Of a stretch of DNA of 24,011 nt, positions 15,255 to 23,362 are shown piece by piece; the first letter of the stretch is position 1, and each line of letters opens with the position of its first letter. The stretch lies in contig UQLZ01000035.1 of the NCBI GenBank assembly GCA_900541935.1, forward strand, positions 1 to 24,011. Direction: 5' to 3'. The notes beneath the pieces were generated by a model. The model worked only from the letters and a program-made list of their open reading frames with translations, was not told the DNA's origin and ran no database searches. This DNA is from an uncultured Prevotellaceae bacterium (lineage in GTDB: Bacteria; Bacteroidota; Bacteroidia; Bacteroidales; Muribaculaceae). The translations under genes were made by a program, and so were the position numbers.

Positions 15255-16241
15255 ATGACAACAAATTTGAAAATTCTTAAATCAACAATATATGCAATTG
15301 TGTTCTTACTAACATTTACAAATTGCCAAAATTCTGATTATAAAGAAATTACAATTAACAGATTCGACATCGATGCTTCAAACTACGTCAATTTGGATAA
15401 AACTGGGAAAGCGGAATTTCATAATAAATATTCTGATGTGATTGAATTATATATCAACAAAATATATCCTGACACAAACATTTCAATTTGTTCCAAAATG
15501 GAAAATTTTGCGAACTCAAAAGCGACAAAATATTTTACAAAAGATATAAATTTTGCCTTTTCTGACATTTCAGCAATTCAAAAAACACTTTCTATTGAAG
15601 CATTAAATTTTAATGAAAAAGCAAATATTAAATTTCCTAAAATATTTACTGCCATTATTCCATATAACCAATCTATCCTTATAACTGACTCAACAGCAAT
15701 TATTGGTCTTAATCACTATTTAGGCAAAAATCACCCTGCCTATGAAGGATTCCCTTCATTCCGCAGGAACTTCAAAATTTCCGACAAAATCCCTTACGAT
15801 TTAGCAGAGGCTATTATTAAGACAAAGTATCCTTATACCCCAAAAGAGAACACACTTCTGGAAAGAATGCTTTATGAAGGTACAGTTGCAATGGTTGCTT
15901 CGGAAGTTATACCAGACTTTAAAGAGAACTTGTTTTTCAACTTCTCAAGCGAGCAACTTTTATGGTGTAAAAAGAATGAAGCCAAACTGTGGAACCAGTT
16001 GTTGATTGATGAAAGCCTTTATGTATCTTCTGAATCTATTATTGACCAATACCTCAACCCTGCCCCATTTACTCCAGCATTCACACAAGACTCTCCTGGA
16101 ATGGCTTGCAGGTGGCTTGGGATGAGAATAGTTAACTCCTATACAGATAACAGTGGCACATCTGCATTAATCACTATAACTAAAAATGTTTATCAAGAAA
16201 GTCAGGCAACCCTAATTAACTCTAAGTATAATGGCAAATAA
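15255..16241 (+). CDS. gldB: GldB-family lipoprotein
   Basis: This 328-aa protein has a signal peptide with a cysteine at position 24 (TFTNC), consistent with a lipoprotein. The body matches the GldB family, known from gliding motility of Flavobacterium but widely present in non-gliding Bacteroidota. Visible family features are the GLNHYLG block with the following conserved YEGFPSF, a LLERMLYEGTVAMV segment, SSEQLLWCKKNEAKLWNQLL, and the C-terminal PFTPAFTQDSPGMACRWLG and SKYNGK. The ATG at 15255 is preferred to a GTG six codons upstream because of the promoter position. Its end overlaps aroE by 11 bp, so the genes are co-translated. A motility role here is not implied; other gld genes are not in the window. 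Confidence 0.85.
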   Translation: MTTNLKILKSTIYAIVFLLTFTNCQNSDYKEITINRFDIDASNYVNLDKTGKAEFHNKYSDVIELYINKIYPDTNISICSKMENFANSKATKYFTKDINFAFSDISAIQKTLSIEALNFNEKANIKFPKIFTAIIPYNQSILITDSTAIIGLNHYLGKNHPAYEGFPSFRRNFKISDKIPYDLAEAIIKTKYPYTPKENTLLERMLYEGTVAMVASEVIPDFKENLFFNFSSEQLLWCKKNEAKLWNQLLIDESLYVSSESIIDQYLNPAPFTPAFTQDSPGMACRWLGMRIVNSYTDNSGTSALITITKNVYQESQATLINSKYNGK

Positions 16242-16971
16242 GATATACGGCTTAATCGGAGCCAAACTCGGTCATTCCTTCTCAAAAGATTTCTTCTCCA
16301 AAAAATTTGCAAAGGAAGACATTTCCGCTGAATACCGAAATTTTGAAATTGACAATATCGAAAAATTTAGCGATATTATTGAATATGGTGTTTACGGACT
16401 TAATATTACAATTCCCTATAAAGAGCAAGTGATAGATTTTCTCGACAAGATAGATCCCATTGCAGCAAAAATTGGAGCAGTCAACGTCGTGAAAATTGTT
16501 CGTAACGCTGATAATTTAGAAACTATTGGTTACAACTCAGACATCGTTGGTTTTACCGAATCGATCAGACCATTAATAGAAAATCATCATAAGAAGGCAT
16601 TGATTTTGGGTACTGGCGGGGCTTCTAAGGCCGTTATCGAAGGGTTAAAATTAATGAATATCAGAAGCCAACTTGTTTCGCGGACTAAAAGTCCAAACAC
16701 AATTACATATTCAGAATTAAGCTCCAATTTATTGGAAGAATATACCATTATAGTAAATACGACTCCTTTGGGTATGTTTCCAAATACCGATTCATATCCG
16801 GACATTCCTTATGAATTTCTCAGCAACAAACATCTTTGCTATGACTTGACATACAATCCTGAAGAAACCAGATTTCTTAAACTAAGCCGCGATAACGGTG
16901 CTAAAACAAAAAATGGTCTTGAAATGCTAATTCTTCAGGCATTGGAATCTTGGAGAATTTGGAATATGTAG
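16231..16971 (+). CDS. aroE: Shikimate dehydrogenase
   Basis: This 246-aa enzyme reduces 3-dehydroshikimate to shikimate with NADPH, in aromatic amino acid synthesis. The shikimate-binding residues are visible: GHSFS (S16, S18), NITIPYK with K64, GAVN at 82-85, and YNSD with D104. The NADP-binding loop is LGTGGASKAV (GTGGAS at 127-132), followed by VSRT, where the Arg fits NADP preference, and NTTPLGM. The length is slightly shorter than E. coli AroE (272 aa), as usual in this phylum. It overlaps the gldB end and is followed by comEC after 1 nt. Confidence 0.96.
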   Translation: MANKIYGLIGAKLGHSFSKDFFSKKFAKEDISAEYRNFEIDNIEKFSDIIEYGVYGLNITIPYKEQVIDFLDKIDPIAAKIGAVNVVKIVRNADNLETIGYNSDIVGFTESIRPLIENHHKKALILGTGGASKAVIEGLKLMNIRSQLVSRTKSPNTITYSELSSNLLEEYTIIVNTTPLGMFPNTDSYPDIPYEFLSNKHLCYDLTYNPEETRFLKLSRDNGAKTKNGLEMLILQALESWRIWNM

Positions 16972-16972
16972 T

Positions 16973-19021
16973 ATGAACCTGCAACTCGCCCAATACCCTT
17001 TTCTAAGAATTGTCATTCCTCTTATTTTGGGGAATGCAATGGCTTTATTGAGCCTGCCTCCATATCTATTCTTTTTATCCAGTGCGCTTTCTGTAATATT
17101 TCTAATTTGGTATGCAGCAACTAAGGAGCCTTTAAAAAAATACAAATTAAACAAGTTATACCCAATTCCTTTATTCCTTCTATTACTATCTTTAGGATGG
17201 TTGAATGGCTATGTCAACAAACCATCATGTATAAATGACAAATACGTTGGCAAACCCATATTCATCACTGCTGAAGTAGAGGAGGCAAAACATGGGAACG
17301 TAACTCTAAATACAATTTCTTCAGCAATCATAAACAACAATGAAGAAAAACTATCAATTGTTTTCCAAGGTAATGACTATAAAATCAAACAAGGTAGTAT
17401 AATACGATGCCGATTAACCCTTGACAAAATTATGCCTTCCGTAGTTCCCTACTCTTTCGATTATGCTCAATATCTTAAAAGCAAAGGCATTTTGTACCGA
17501 GGTTTTGTTGAAGAAGGCAATTATATAATTATTGGTGAACATAATAATATATTTACTGCTGCTAACAGCATCCGAAACTCTATCATAAAATCAATATTCT
17601 CTTGCGGCTTTTCTGATGACACAGCAAATTTCCTTATTACAATACTTACAGGCGACAATCAGTTTCTTGACGATGAAACAAAGATTTCATTTTCTCACTC
17701 TGGACTTGCCCACATACTTGCCGTAAGCGGTCTGCATATCGCTATAATTTCCATAATAATAGCCTTTGCCCTATCTTTCCTCGACAGGTTAAAAATGAAA
17801 TGGATGAGACTAACCATCTCTCTTATCTTTGTTTGGGCGTTCTGCTTTATAACAGGACTTTCGCCTTCTTCAGTTAGGGCTTCAATTATGGCAACATTCC
17901 TAATAACGGCTATCCTGTTTCATAAAAAGCATAACACCACAAATGCTCTGGCCGCCGCTGCGGTGATTACACTGATAATCGACCCCCTCGCCATTTCTGA
18001 TATAGGTTTTCAGTTGAGTTATCTATCTGTGGCTACCATAGTGATTCTTGCCAACTCCATAACCATTGGCGGTCGATTCTCTTGGAAAAAGAAAATATCA
18101 GAACTTTTCGCAGTTTCTATCGCAGCCCAATTAGGAACTTGCTTTATATCAATATTATATTTTAAAGTTCTACCGCTATCTTTTATTATCGCAAACGTTA
18201 TAATTGTTCCTATCCTGCCATTTTTTGTCATATCAGCGATATTGGCAATTCTGCTATCGGTCATGGGTGTTAACATTGGTTTTATTCCGGCTTGCATTAA
18301 TACTTTTTACGACGGTATAAGATATATTGCTGATTTTTGCTCTGGTATAGACATCATGACATTCGACAATATATGGCTAACCCCCATTGCTGCAATATTT
18401 TTTACTTTGGTAATTATTTCCATAGGTCTGTGGCTACGAAACAGAAATGAAACATACCTAATATGGGTTGCATCTGTTTTTGCGGCAATTGCATTTACCG
18501 ACTTGACTTATCAAATCTGTACAACTCCACGACAAGGTTATTTTATTTCTGATGAATACGAGTCAACGAATATAGTAGCACTCGACAACAACGAACTTTT
18601 CATAATCAACTCCAATAATGATTCATTGGAAATTGCAAACTTTCTGGAAAGACAAAAGGCAATGCTTTACCGGCTGGGAATAAACAAAACGCATTTCATT
18701 ACAGACGATTTTCAAAACAGCAAACTGGCTCACCATAAAAGCCACTCATATTTCAACGGAAAAACTTTTATTTTTGCAAACGGCAACTATCGCAAAAAAA
18801 CAATTCAAAAGAAACGTCTGCACATAGATTATGCAATTATAACCAATCACTTTTATGGCTCAATAAATGACCTTGAAAAGACTTACGAAATTTCCACATA
18901 CATCCTGCCAAAAGAAATTTATAAAAACAAACGCCTTGAACTTGCTAAAGAATTTGAATTATTAGAAAAAGATTTTATAGATATGTCAAAAGGCGGCAAA
19001 TGTGAAGAAGGTTTCTCTTAA
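16973..19021 (+). CDS. comEC: ComEC/Rec2 family DNA-uptake channel protein
   Basis: This 682-aa integral membrane protein forms the inner-membrane channel for single-stranded DNA in natural transformation. Two N-terminal membrane helices (about 9-50 and 55-80) precede a soluble DUF4131/OB-like part (about 90-195). The Competence domain begins near 220 with TGDNQFLDDETKISF and SHSGLAHILAVSGLHIAI at about 241, then six or more membrane segments up to about 510. The C-terminal 170 residues resemble a remnant of the metallo-beta-lactamase domain but have no HxHxDH motif, so the nuclease activity of longer ComEC proteins is probably missing. Other competence genes are not nearby. The ATG is 1 nt after the aroE stop, in the same unit. 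Confidence 0.93.
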   Translation: MNLQLAQYPFLRIVIPLILGNAMALLSLPPYLFFLSSALSVIFLIWYAATKEPLKKYKLNKLYPIPLFLLLLSLGWLNGYVNKPSCINDKYVGKPIFITAEVEEAKHGNVTLNTISSAIINNNEEKLSIVFQGNDYKIKQGSIIRCRLTLDKIMPSVVPYSFDYAQYLKSKGILYRGFVEEGNYIIIGEHNNIFTAANSIRNSIIKSIFSCGFSDDTANFLITILTGDNQFLDDETKISFSHSGLAHILAVSGLHIAIISIIIAFALSFLDRLKMKWMRLTISLIFVWAFCFITGLSPSSVRASIMATFLITAILFHKKHNTTNALAAAAVITLIIDPLAISDIGFQLSYLSVATIVILANSITIGGRFSWKKKISELFAVSIAAQLGTCFISILYFKVLPLSFIIANVIIVPILPFFVISAILAILLSVMGVNIGFIPACINTFYDGIRYIADFCSGIDIMTFDNIWLTPIAAIFFTLVIISIGLWLRNRNETYLIWVASVFAAIAFTDLTYQICTTPRQGYFISDEYESTNIVALDNNELFIINSNNDSLEIANFLERQKAMLYRLGINKTHFITDDFQNSKLAHHKSHSYFNGKTFIFANGNYRKKTIQKKRLHIDYAIITNHFYGSINDLEKTYEISTYILPKEIYKNKRLELAKEFELLEKDFIDMSKGGKCEEGFS

Positions 19022-19065
19022 ACCATTACCTCCATTATACCGCCTTATTAGAAATTTGTATGTTT

Positions 19066-20103
19066 CTATTTGTAATCAATCGCAATCTTTATCACCCCAT
19101 CTCGCTTTGCTTCAAAAAGGTCGTATGCTTCGGAAATTTTCTCCAGTGGATAGCGGTGGGTTATCAATGGTGTTGCGTCTATTTTTCCTTGCCTTATCAA
19201 TTCCAAAATTTCCGCACAATCACAACCGTCAACTCCACCTGTCTTAAATGTAAGGTTTTTGCCATACATATTCGGCAACGGCAAAACCTGCGGCTTATCA
19301 TATAGAGCAACAACTGAAACAATGGCATTTGGACGGGCACAACGCCAAGCAAGTTCAAAAGTATTTTGACCTCCTGCAACTTCAATAACCCGATCTGCGC
19401 CACCTCTATAAGACTGCGACAAAACATATTCCTCACATTCATCAGGTGTAACAACTGCGACTTGCGGATAATGCTCCGAAACAAATCTGCGTCTTTCGTC
19501 TGAACGCTCACAAACAATTATTTTCTTCGGCCTTTTCAAAATTGTACATAATAGTGTACATATTCCCGTCGGTCCTGCACCAATAATAAGCACAATATCA
19601 TCTTCTGTTATATCTGAAATCTTCGCAGCCCAAAAACCTGTTGCAAGAACATCGCCAACAAACAAAGCCTGCTCGTCACTTACGCTATCCGGGATAATAT
19701 CCAAGCCTTGATTAGCCAACGGTACTCGCACATAAGGAGCCTGACCGCCATCTATACGGCAACCTAAAGCCCAGCCACCATGTGGTGATGTGCAATTATT
19801 CACATATCCATTCTTACAGAAAAAGCATTCGCCACAAAAGGTTTCAACATTGACCGTTACCCTGTCACCAACTTTAACCTTGCTTACATCAGAGCCAATC
19901 TCCTCTACAATGCCAACCATTTCATGTCCCAAGGTTATGCCTGGAACTGCACGAGGAACGCTACCATGCTTGATATGCAAGTCACTTGAGCAGATACTGC
20001 TCAATGTTAGGCGAACAATTGCATCGCCATTGTCAACTATAGCAGGCTTAGGCTTGTCAACTAACTCAAATCTACCTTTTTCAATATATGTATATGCTTT
20101 CAT
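19066..20103 (-). CDS. Zinc-dependent alcohol dehydrogenase (medium-chain dehydrogenase/reductase)
   Basis: This 345-aa protein is a zinc MDR enzyme that oxidises an alcohol with NAD(P). The catalytic zinc ligands are C38 (SSICSSD), H60 and E61 (GHEMVG). The structural zinc is held by C90, C93, C96 and C104. The Rossmann loop GAGPTG is at 175-180. I chose the ATG at 20103 because the family starts here (MKAYTYIEKG) and the promoter lies just before it; an in-frame start 28 codons upstream would add a hydrophobic stretch and pass through the promoter. The gene stands alone. The substrate cannot be fixed from sequence; threonine- or sorbitol-dehydrogenase-like relatives fit equally. Confidence 0.9.
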   Translation of the reverse strand: MKAYTYIEKGRFELVDKPKPAIVDNGDAIVRLTLSSICSSDLHIKHGSVPRAVPGITLGHEMVGIVEEIGSDVSKVKVGDRVTVNVETFCGECFFCKNGYVNNCTSPHGGWALGCRIDGGQAPYVRVPLANQGLDIIPDSVSDEQALFVGDVLATGFWAAKISDITEDDIVLIIGAGPTGICTLLCTILKRPKKIIVCERSDERRRFVSEHYPQVAVVTPDECEEYVLSQSYRGGADRVIEVAGGQNTFELAWRCARPNAIVSVVALYDKPQVLPLPNMYGKNLTFKTGGVDGCDCAEILELIRQGKIDATPLITHRYPLEKISEAYDLFEAKRDGVIKIAIDYK

Positions 20104-20123
20104 ATCTTTTGATTTACTTGTTA

Positions 20124-20155
20124 CAAATTTACCAAATAATATAACAACATACAAA
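20124..20155 (-). promoter_or_regulatory. Promoter of the alcohol dehydrogenase gene
   Basis: On the minus strand a -33 TTTG (20152-20155) and a -7 TAAATTTG (20124-20131) have 20-bp spacing. The expected start near 20117 gives a 14-nt leader to the ATG at 20103. Confidence 0.65.
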
Positions 20156-20240
20156 AGAAAGAATATAAACGATTTTTTTACAGACAATACAATATTACCA
20201 AGATAAAAACGTTATAATAACAACTAAAAACAAATTGCCT

Positions 20241-20399
20241 ATGGGAGAAACCAATACTCATTCTATCATTCGTAGTAACGGTGAATTGATAATCAAAGCA
20301 CCAAAACTATCTACAATTAACCTTATCAAACAGTTTGCAAGAACATATTCATTCAACAAAAACGAGAAGATAGCACTCGATAGAATCATCGCAAACTAA
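20241..20399 (+). CDS. Small conserved-looking protein, 52 aa
   Basis: The frame starts at ATG 20241 and ends at TAA 20397-20399. The product is soluble, with no membrane segment: a short beta-like N-terminus (SNGELIIKAPKLS), then TINLIKQFARTYSFNKNEKI, a helical stretch, and a short C-terminal helix. It ends 31 bp before a strong terminator, which supports a real transcript. I have a weak memory of similar 50-55 aa Bacteroidota proteins with an ELIINAPKLST-IKQFAR core, but I cannot name a family. No clear promoter is seen. Function unknown. Confidence 0.6.
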   Translation: MGETNTHSIIRSNGELIIKAPKLSTINLIKQFARTYSFNKNEKIALDRIIAN

Positions 20400-20430
20400 G
20401 AAAAATGAAAGTATTTTGTAATACTGGTAT

Positions 20431-20477
20431 GAACCCCGACAGTTTTTTATCCAACTTTCGGGGTTCTTATTTTTTCC
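20431..20477 (+). terminator. Intrinsic terminator after the 52-aa gene
   Basis: GAACCCCGA (20431-20439) pairs perfectly with TCGGGGTTC (20458-20466), followed by TTATTTTTT. Confidence 0.9.
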
Positions 20478-20925
20478 ACTCTTTCTTTTCTATTAAAAAC
20501 CAGTTATACAATTTTACACATAAGGATTTTATAAAACAATGAAATTATTTTATTGTTTCAGTCATCGGGTTGCATTTTTGGTCTTTTGGTTTATAATTTT
20601 TATTGGGGAATTTTTTTCTTGTTATTTTTGCGGTGCAGACTGCAGAGAAGCCCTGTTGTGGGCGGGACTGCAAAAAATTTATTTAGCAAGAGTTTACTTG
20701 ACGCTCTTTCGTAGCAAACTGAAACCTGGAAAATTTCAACTACAGTCAAGAATTAAATAGCAGTAGATGCCTTACTGTTATGCACCGTCTTCAATAGCTG
20801 GTGCGAGATTGTCTGCTATTGATATGCTCATATATATTTTGAGACTTCTTTGCTATTCATTCTACTGTAGTGGGCAATTCTAAAGCCTCAGTTTGCAGAA
20901 TAGGTAGCATATATTGCTCTCACTC
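20478..20925. other. Decayed, gene-poor stretch
   Basis: I see no gene I can support here. A 73-codon frame (20539-20760) starts with a hydrophobic N-terminus but then reads a basic tail of no recognisable type. It has stops in all frames after it and no promoter. The base use is irregular (T-rich, then mixed). It lies between a terminator and an LRR gene remnant, so I read it as decayed sequence, possibly from the same lost surface-protein gene or an inserted element. Confidence 0.4.
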
Positions 20926-21217
20926 TTTATATTTCCAAAACTATGATGCAACATTATTCGTTCCTGGTGGAAGTTTTGATTATTACAAGAATGCAGAGAA
21001 TTGGAAAAACTTTAATTTAATAACAGAAGGTGTTTGTGGCGTTGAGGGCATTGCTACTGACGGAAGCAATGTAGTTGCCATAGGCGGAGCTATTGAGGTT
21101 AGCGGAACCGATGGCGAACGCGTAGAGGTTTATAGCGGAATGGAAACAAGGATTTCGGTAGCGAAAGGCATTTACATTGTCCACTTCGCAGGCACAGTGC
21201 ATAAAATGATTTTGTAA
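20926..21217 (+). pseudogene. C-terminal remnant of a BspA-like leucine-rich-repeat surface protein
   Basis: The frame is open from a GTG at 20870, but recognisable sequence begins around 20926. ATLFVPGGSFDYYKNAENW followed by KNFNLITEG is the typical last repeat of BspA-type LRR proteins of Bacteroidales. It is followed by a short beta-sandwich-like tail (VVAIGGAIEVSG, VEVYSG, ISVAKGIYIVHFAGTVHK) similar to C-terminal tails of secreted proteins in the phylum. The repeats and signal peptide that should precede it are absent, and upstream frames are closed by stops. A perfect terminator follows 23 bp after the stop. It is therefore the 3' end of a deleted gene, not an independent small protein. 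Confidence 0.6.
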
Positions 21218-21240
21218 TACTGCAAATTGATTAATAAAGG

Positions 21241-21278
21241 TTCGGCACTCGTGGTTTTCCCCGAGTGCCGAATTTTTT
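21241..21278 (+). terminator. Intrinsic terminator after the LRR remnant
   Basis: An 11-bp perfect stem TTCGGCACTCG (21241-21251)/CGAGTGCCGAA (21262-21272) is followed by TTTTTT. Confidence 0.93.
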
Positions 21279-21456
21279 ATGTGTAGATGAATAGTATTTA
21301 TAGTATATAGGCGGTTGGAGACAATGGTTGTTTGCAAAAACGGAAACAATTCAAAATAAATCTAAAAACTGCGTTTTTGCTATTTTCTGCCCTCGCCTCT
21401 CACTAATTTTTGATAACTTAGGCCTCACCTTAACAAAACAAATAATTCAAGCATTC

Positions 21457-21487
21457 TTTGTTTTGTATTCGGTTTGCACTAACTTTG
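21457..21487 (+). promoter_or_regulatory. Promoter of the nitroreductase-maf operon
   Basis: A -33 TTTG (21457-21460) and a -7 TAACTTTG (21480-21487) have 19-bp spacing. The expected start near 21494 gives a leader of about 38 nt to the ATG at 21532, supporting that start over the longer open frame from 21328. Confidence 0.75.
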
Positions 21488-21531
21488 CAATAGTGATAAT
21501 AATTGATACTAAAATCAAAAATTTTACAGAT

Positions 21532-22059
21532 ATGAACAATTTTCAAGATTTGGTTGTAAACCGCCGTAGCATAAGAAAATATACTGACCAGGAACTAAAT
21601 GGCGATAATGTTAAGAAAATTCTTGAGTCTGCTCTAATTTCTCCCTCTTCTAAAAGTAAGATGCCTTGGGAATTTGTCGTTGTAGAAGACAAAAACGTTC
21701 TTACACAATTAAAGGAGTGCAAGCAATTTGGCACGAAACCACTTGAATCTTGCCCATTGGCAGTTGTTGTCTGTGCGGACCCTACTGTTAGCGATGTTTG
21801 GATTGAAGATGCTTCTGTTGCTGCTTTTATGATTCAACTACAGACTGCAGACTTCGGTTTGGGCAGTTGCTGGGTGCAAGTACGCGACCGCTTTATGGAA
21901 AACGGAGACCCTTCTGAAGAATATGTAAGAAATATCCTCAACATTCCGGACCATATCCGCGTTCTTTGCATCGTCACTTTAGGATACAAGGATGAGGACC
22001 GCAAGCCTTATGATTTGTCTAAAAACAAATGGGAAAAAATTCATATCGGACAATGGTAA
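21532..22059 (+). CDS. Nitroreductase-family FMN protein
   Basis: This 175-aa protein starts with the family's RRSIRKY FMN-phosphate motif (11-17). It continues with SALISPSSKSKMPWEFVVVED, where the PS(S)KSKMPWEF block is typical of the FMN pocket, and GLGSCWVQVRD, then a C-terminal TLGYKDEDRKPY. Such proteins reduce nitro compounds, quinones or other acceptors with NAD(P)H; the natural substrate is unknown. The frame stays open 68 codons further upstream, but the promoter falls inside that part and the family begins at 21532. It is the first gene of a four-gene run; its end overlaps the next start by 7 bp. Confidence 0.9.
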   Translation: MNNFQDLVVNRRSIRKYTDQELNGDNVKKILESALISPSSKSKMPWEFVVVEDKNVLTQLKECKQFGTKPLESCPLAVVVCADPTVSDVWIEDASVAAFMIQLQTADFGLGSCWVQVRDRFMENGDPSEEYVRNILNIPDHIRVLCIVTLGYKDEDRKPYDLSKNKWEKIHIGQW

Positions 22060-22835
22060 GCAAAGAGACAACAGTTTCAATTATCGGCTCTGGCAATGTT
22101 GCAACCCACCTTGCTCTTGCATTGAAAGAGAAGGTGAATGTTGTTCAAGTTTATAGCCACACATTGGATAATGCCCGCTCTCTCGCTGCCAAAATTTCGG
22201 ATAAATGCTCTTTTTGCAACGATGTAAACGCCTTGCAAAAAACTGATATATTCATTGTTTCCATAAAAGACGACACCGTTATCAGTTTTTTAAATTCCGT
22301 TTCCGAAGAGTTGCACAGTTCCATTTGGGCACACACCTCTGGCAGCGTTGGAATGGACGCTTTTGAAAACTTCGGCAACAAGTACGGCGTTTTCTACCCT
22401 CTCCAAACATTCTCAAAGAATGTTGATTTAGAAATAGAGGACATTCCTTTTCTTATAGAAGGTTCCGATAAAGAGACGCAAGGCACATTGGTTGCTCTTG
22501 CCGAATCCATTTCTAAGACAGTCCTAACAGCAGACAGTGACACACGGGCTAAGATACACCTTGCAGCAGTCTTTGCATGCAATTTCTCCAACTATATGTA
22601 CACTATGTCGGAGAACATATTGAAGAAATACAATATCCCCTTCTCTTTACTTATCCCTTTAATCAAGGAAACAGTAAGAAAGGCTTCAGTCGTCTCCCCA
22701 AAAGATGCGCAGACAGGACCAGCAGCAAGAGGTGATATGAAAATTATCAACAAGCATATTGACCTATTGGACTCAGAGTCTGAAAAAAACATATACAAAA
22801 TGATTTCGCAAGAAATAATGAATAGAAGAAAATAA
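22053..22835 (+). CDS. Rossmann-like and DUF2520 domain protein
   Basis: This 260-aa protein has an NAD(P)-binding Rossmann N-terminus with GSGNVA at 12-17 and an SHT segment at the end of the second strand. The dinucleotide domain runs to about 130 (SGSVGMDAF, YPLQTFSK). The C-terminal DUF2520 part is helical and resembles the dimerisation domain of 6-phosphogluconate-dehydrogenase-like reductases (HLAAVFACNFSNYMY, then the DAQTGPAARGD signature). The biochemical substrate of this family is not established. I chose ATG 22053 over 22029 because the fold begins there; it overlaps the nitroreductase stop by 7 bp. The kdsC start follows 1 nt after its stop. Confidence 0.88.
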   Translation: MVSKETTVSIIGSGNVATHLALALKEKVNVVQVYSHTLDNARSLAAKISDKCSFCNDVNALQKTDIFIVSIKDDTVISFLNSVSEELHSSIWAHTSGSVGMDAFENFGNKYGVFYPLQTFSKNVDLEIEDIPFLIEGSDKETQGTLVALAESISKTVLTADSDTRAKIHLAAVFACNFSNYMYTMSENILKKYNIPFSLLIPLIKETVRKASVVSPKDAQTGPAARGDMKIINKHIDLLDSESEKNIYKMISQEIMNRRK

Positions 22836-22836
22836 T

Positions 22837-23361
22837 ATGAGCGGAATATTATACGATTTAACCAAGATAAAAGCATTTGCGTTCGATGTTGACGGAGTTC
22901 TTTCAGCGTCAACAATTCCTTTGCACCCGTCAGGCGAGCCAATGCGAATGATAAATATTAAAGACGGCTACGCAATCCAGTTAGCGGTCAAGTTAGGCTA
23001 TGACGTTGCCATCATCACTGGCGGCAATACCGAATCTGTAAGGAAACGCTTTGAAGGGCTTGGCGTTAAGGACCTTTATCTTGGAGCAAAAGTCAAACTG
23101 CCAATTTTTCACGAATGGCTTGAAAAGCGCGGTTTGCAGAAAGAAGAAGTTATTTTTATGGGCGATGACATTCCTGACTATGAAATAATGAAAGAGGTAG
23201 GATTGCCAATATGCCCTAACGACGCATGTACTGAAATTAGAGAAATTTCCAAATACATCTCCCCTTTTGACGGCGGAAGAGGCTGTGCAAGAGACGTTAT
23301 AGAGCAAGTTCTCAAAGCCAAAGGTGATTGGTTAAAAGATAAAAAAGCATTTGGTTGGTGA
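22837..23361 (+). CDS. kdsC: 3-deoxy-D-manno-octulosonate 8-phosphate phosphatase (KdsC), HAD family
   Basis: This 174-aa protein is a minimal, cap-less HAD phosphatase. Motif I is FDVDGVL with nucleophile D17 and D19. Motif II is IITGG with T61. The conserved Lys is in LGAKVK (about 85), and motif III is MGDDIPD with D110, D111 and D114. IKDGYAI at 41-47 is typical of KdsC, which removes phosphate from KDO-8-P in lipopolysaccharide core synthesis. Related sialic-acid-type phosphatases share the fold, but length and motifs fit KdsC best. It lies between the DUF2520 and maf genes, with 1-nt gaps on each side. Confidence 0.93.
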   Translation: MSGILYDLTKIKAFAFDVDGVLSASTIPLHPSGEPMRMINIKDGYAIQLAVKLGYDVAIITGGNTESVRKRFEGLGVKDLYLGAKVKLPIFHEWLEKRGLQKEEVIFMGDDIPDYEIMKEVGLPICPNDACTEIREISKYISPFDGGRGCARDVIEQVLKAKGDWLKDKKAFGW

Positions 23362-23362
23362 T

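Noticed and set aside
19002..19305. Small plus-strand frames after comEC, antisense to the alcohol dehydrogenase
   Set aside because: They are antisense to a well-supported gene and show no family features.
20539..20760. 73-aa frame with a hydrophobic N-terminus as a membrane protein gene
   Set aside because: There is no promoter, no recognisable family and no sensible C-terminus, and it lies in an apparently decayed stretch.
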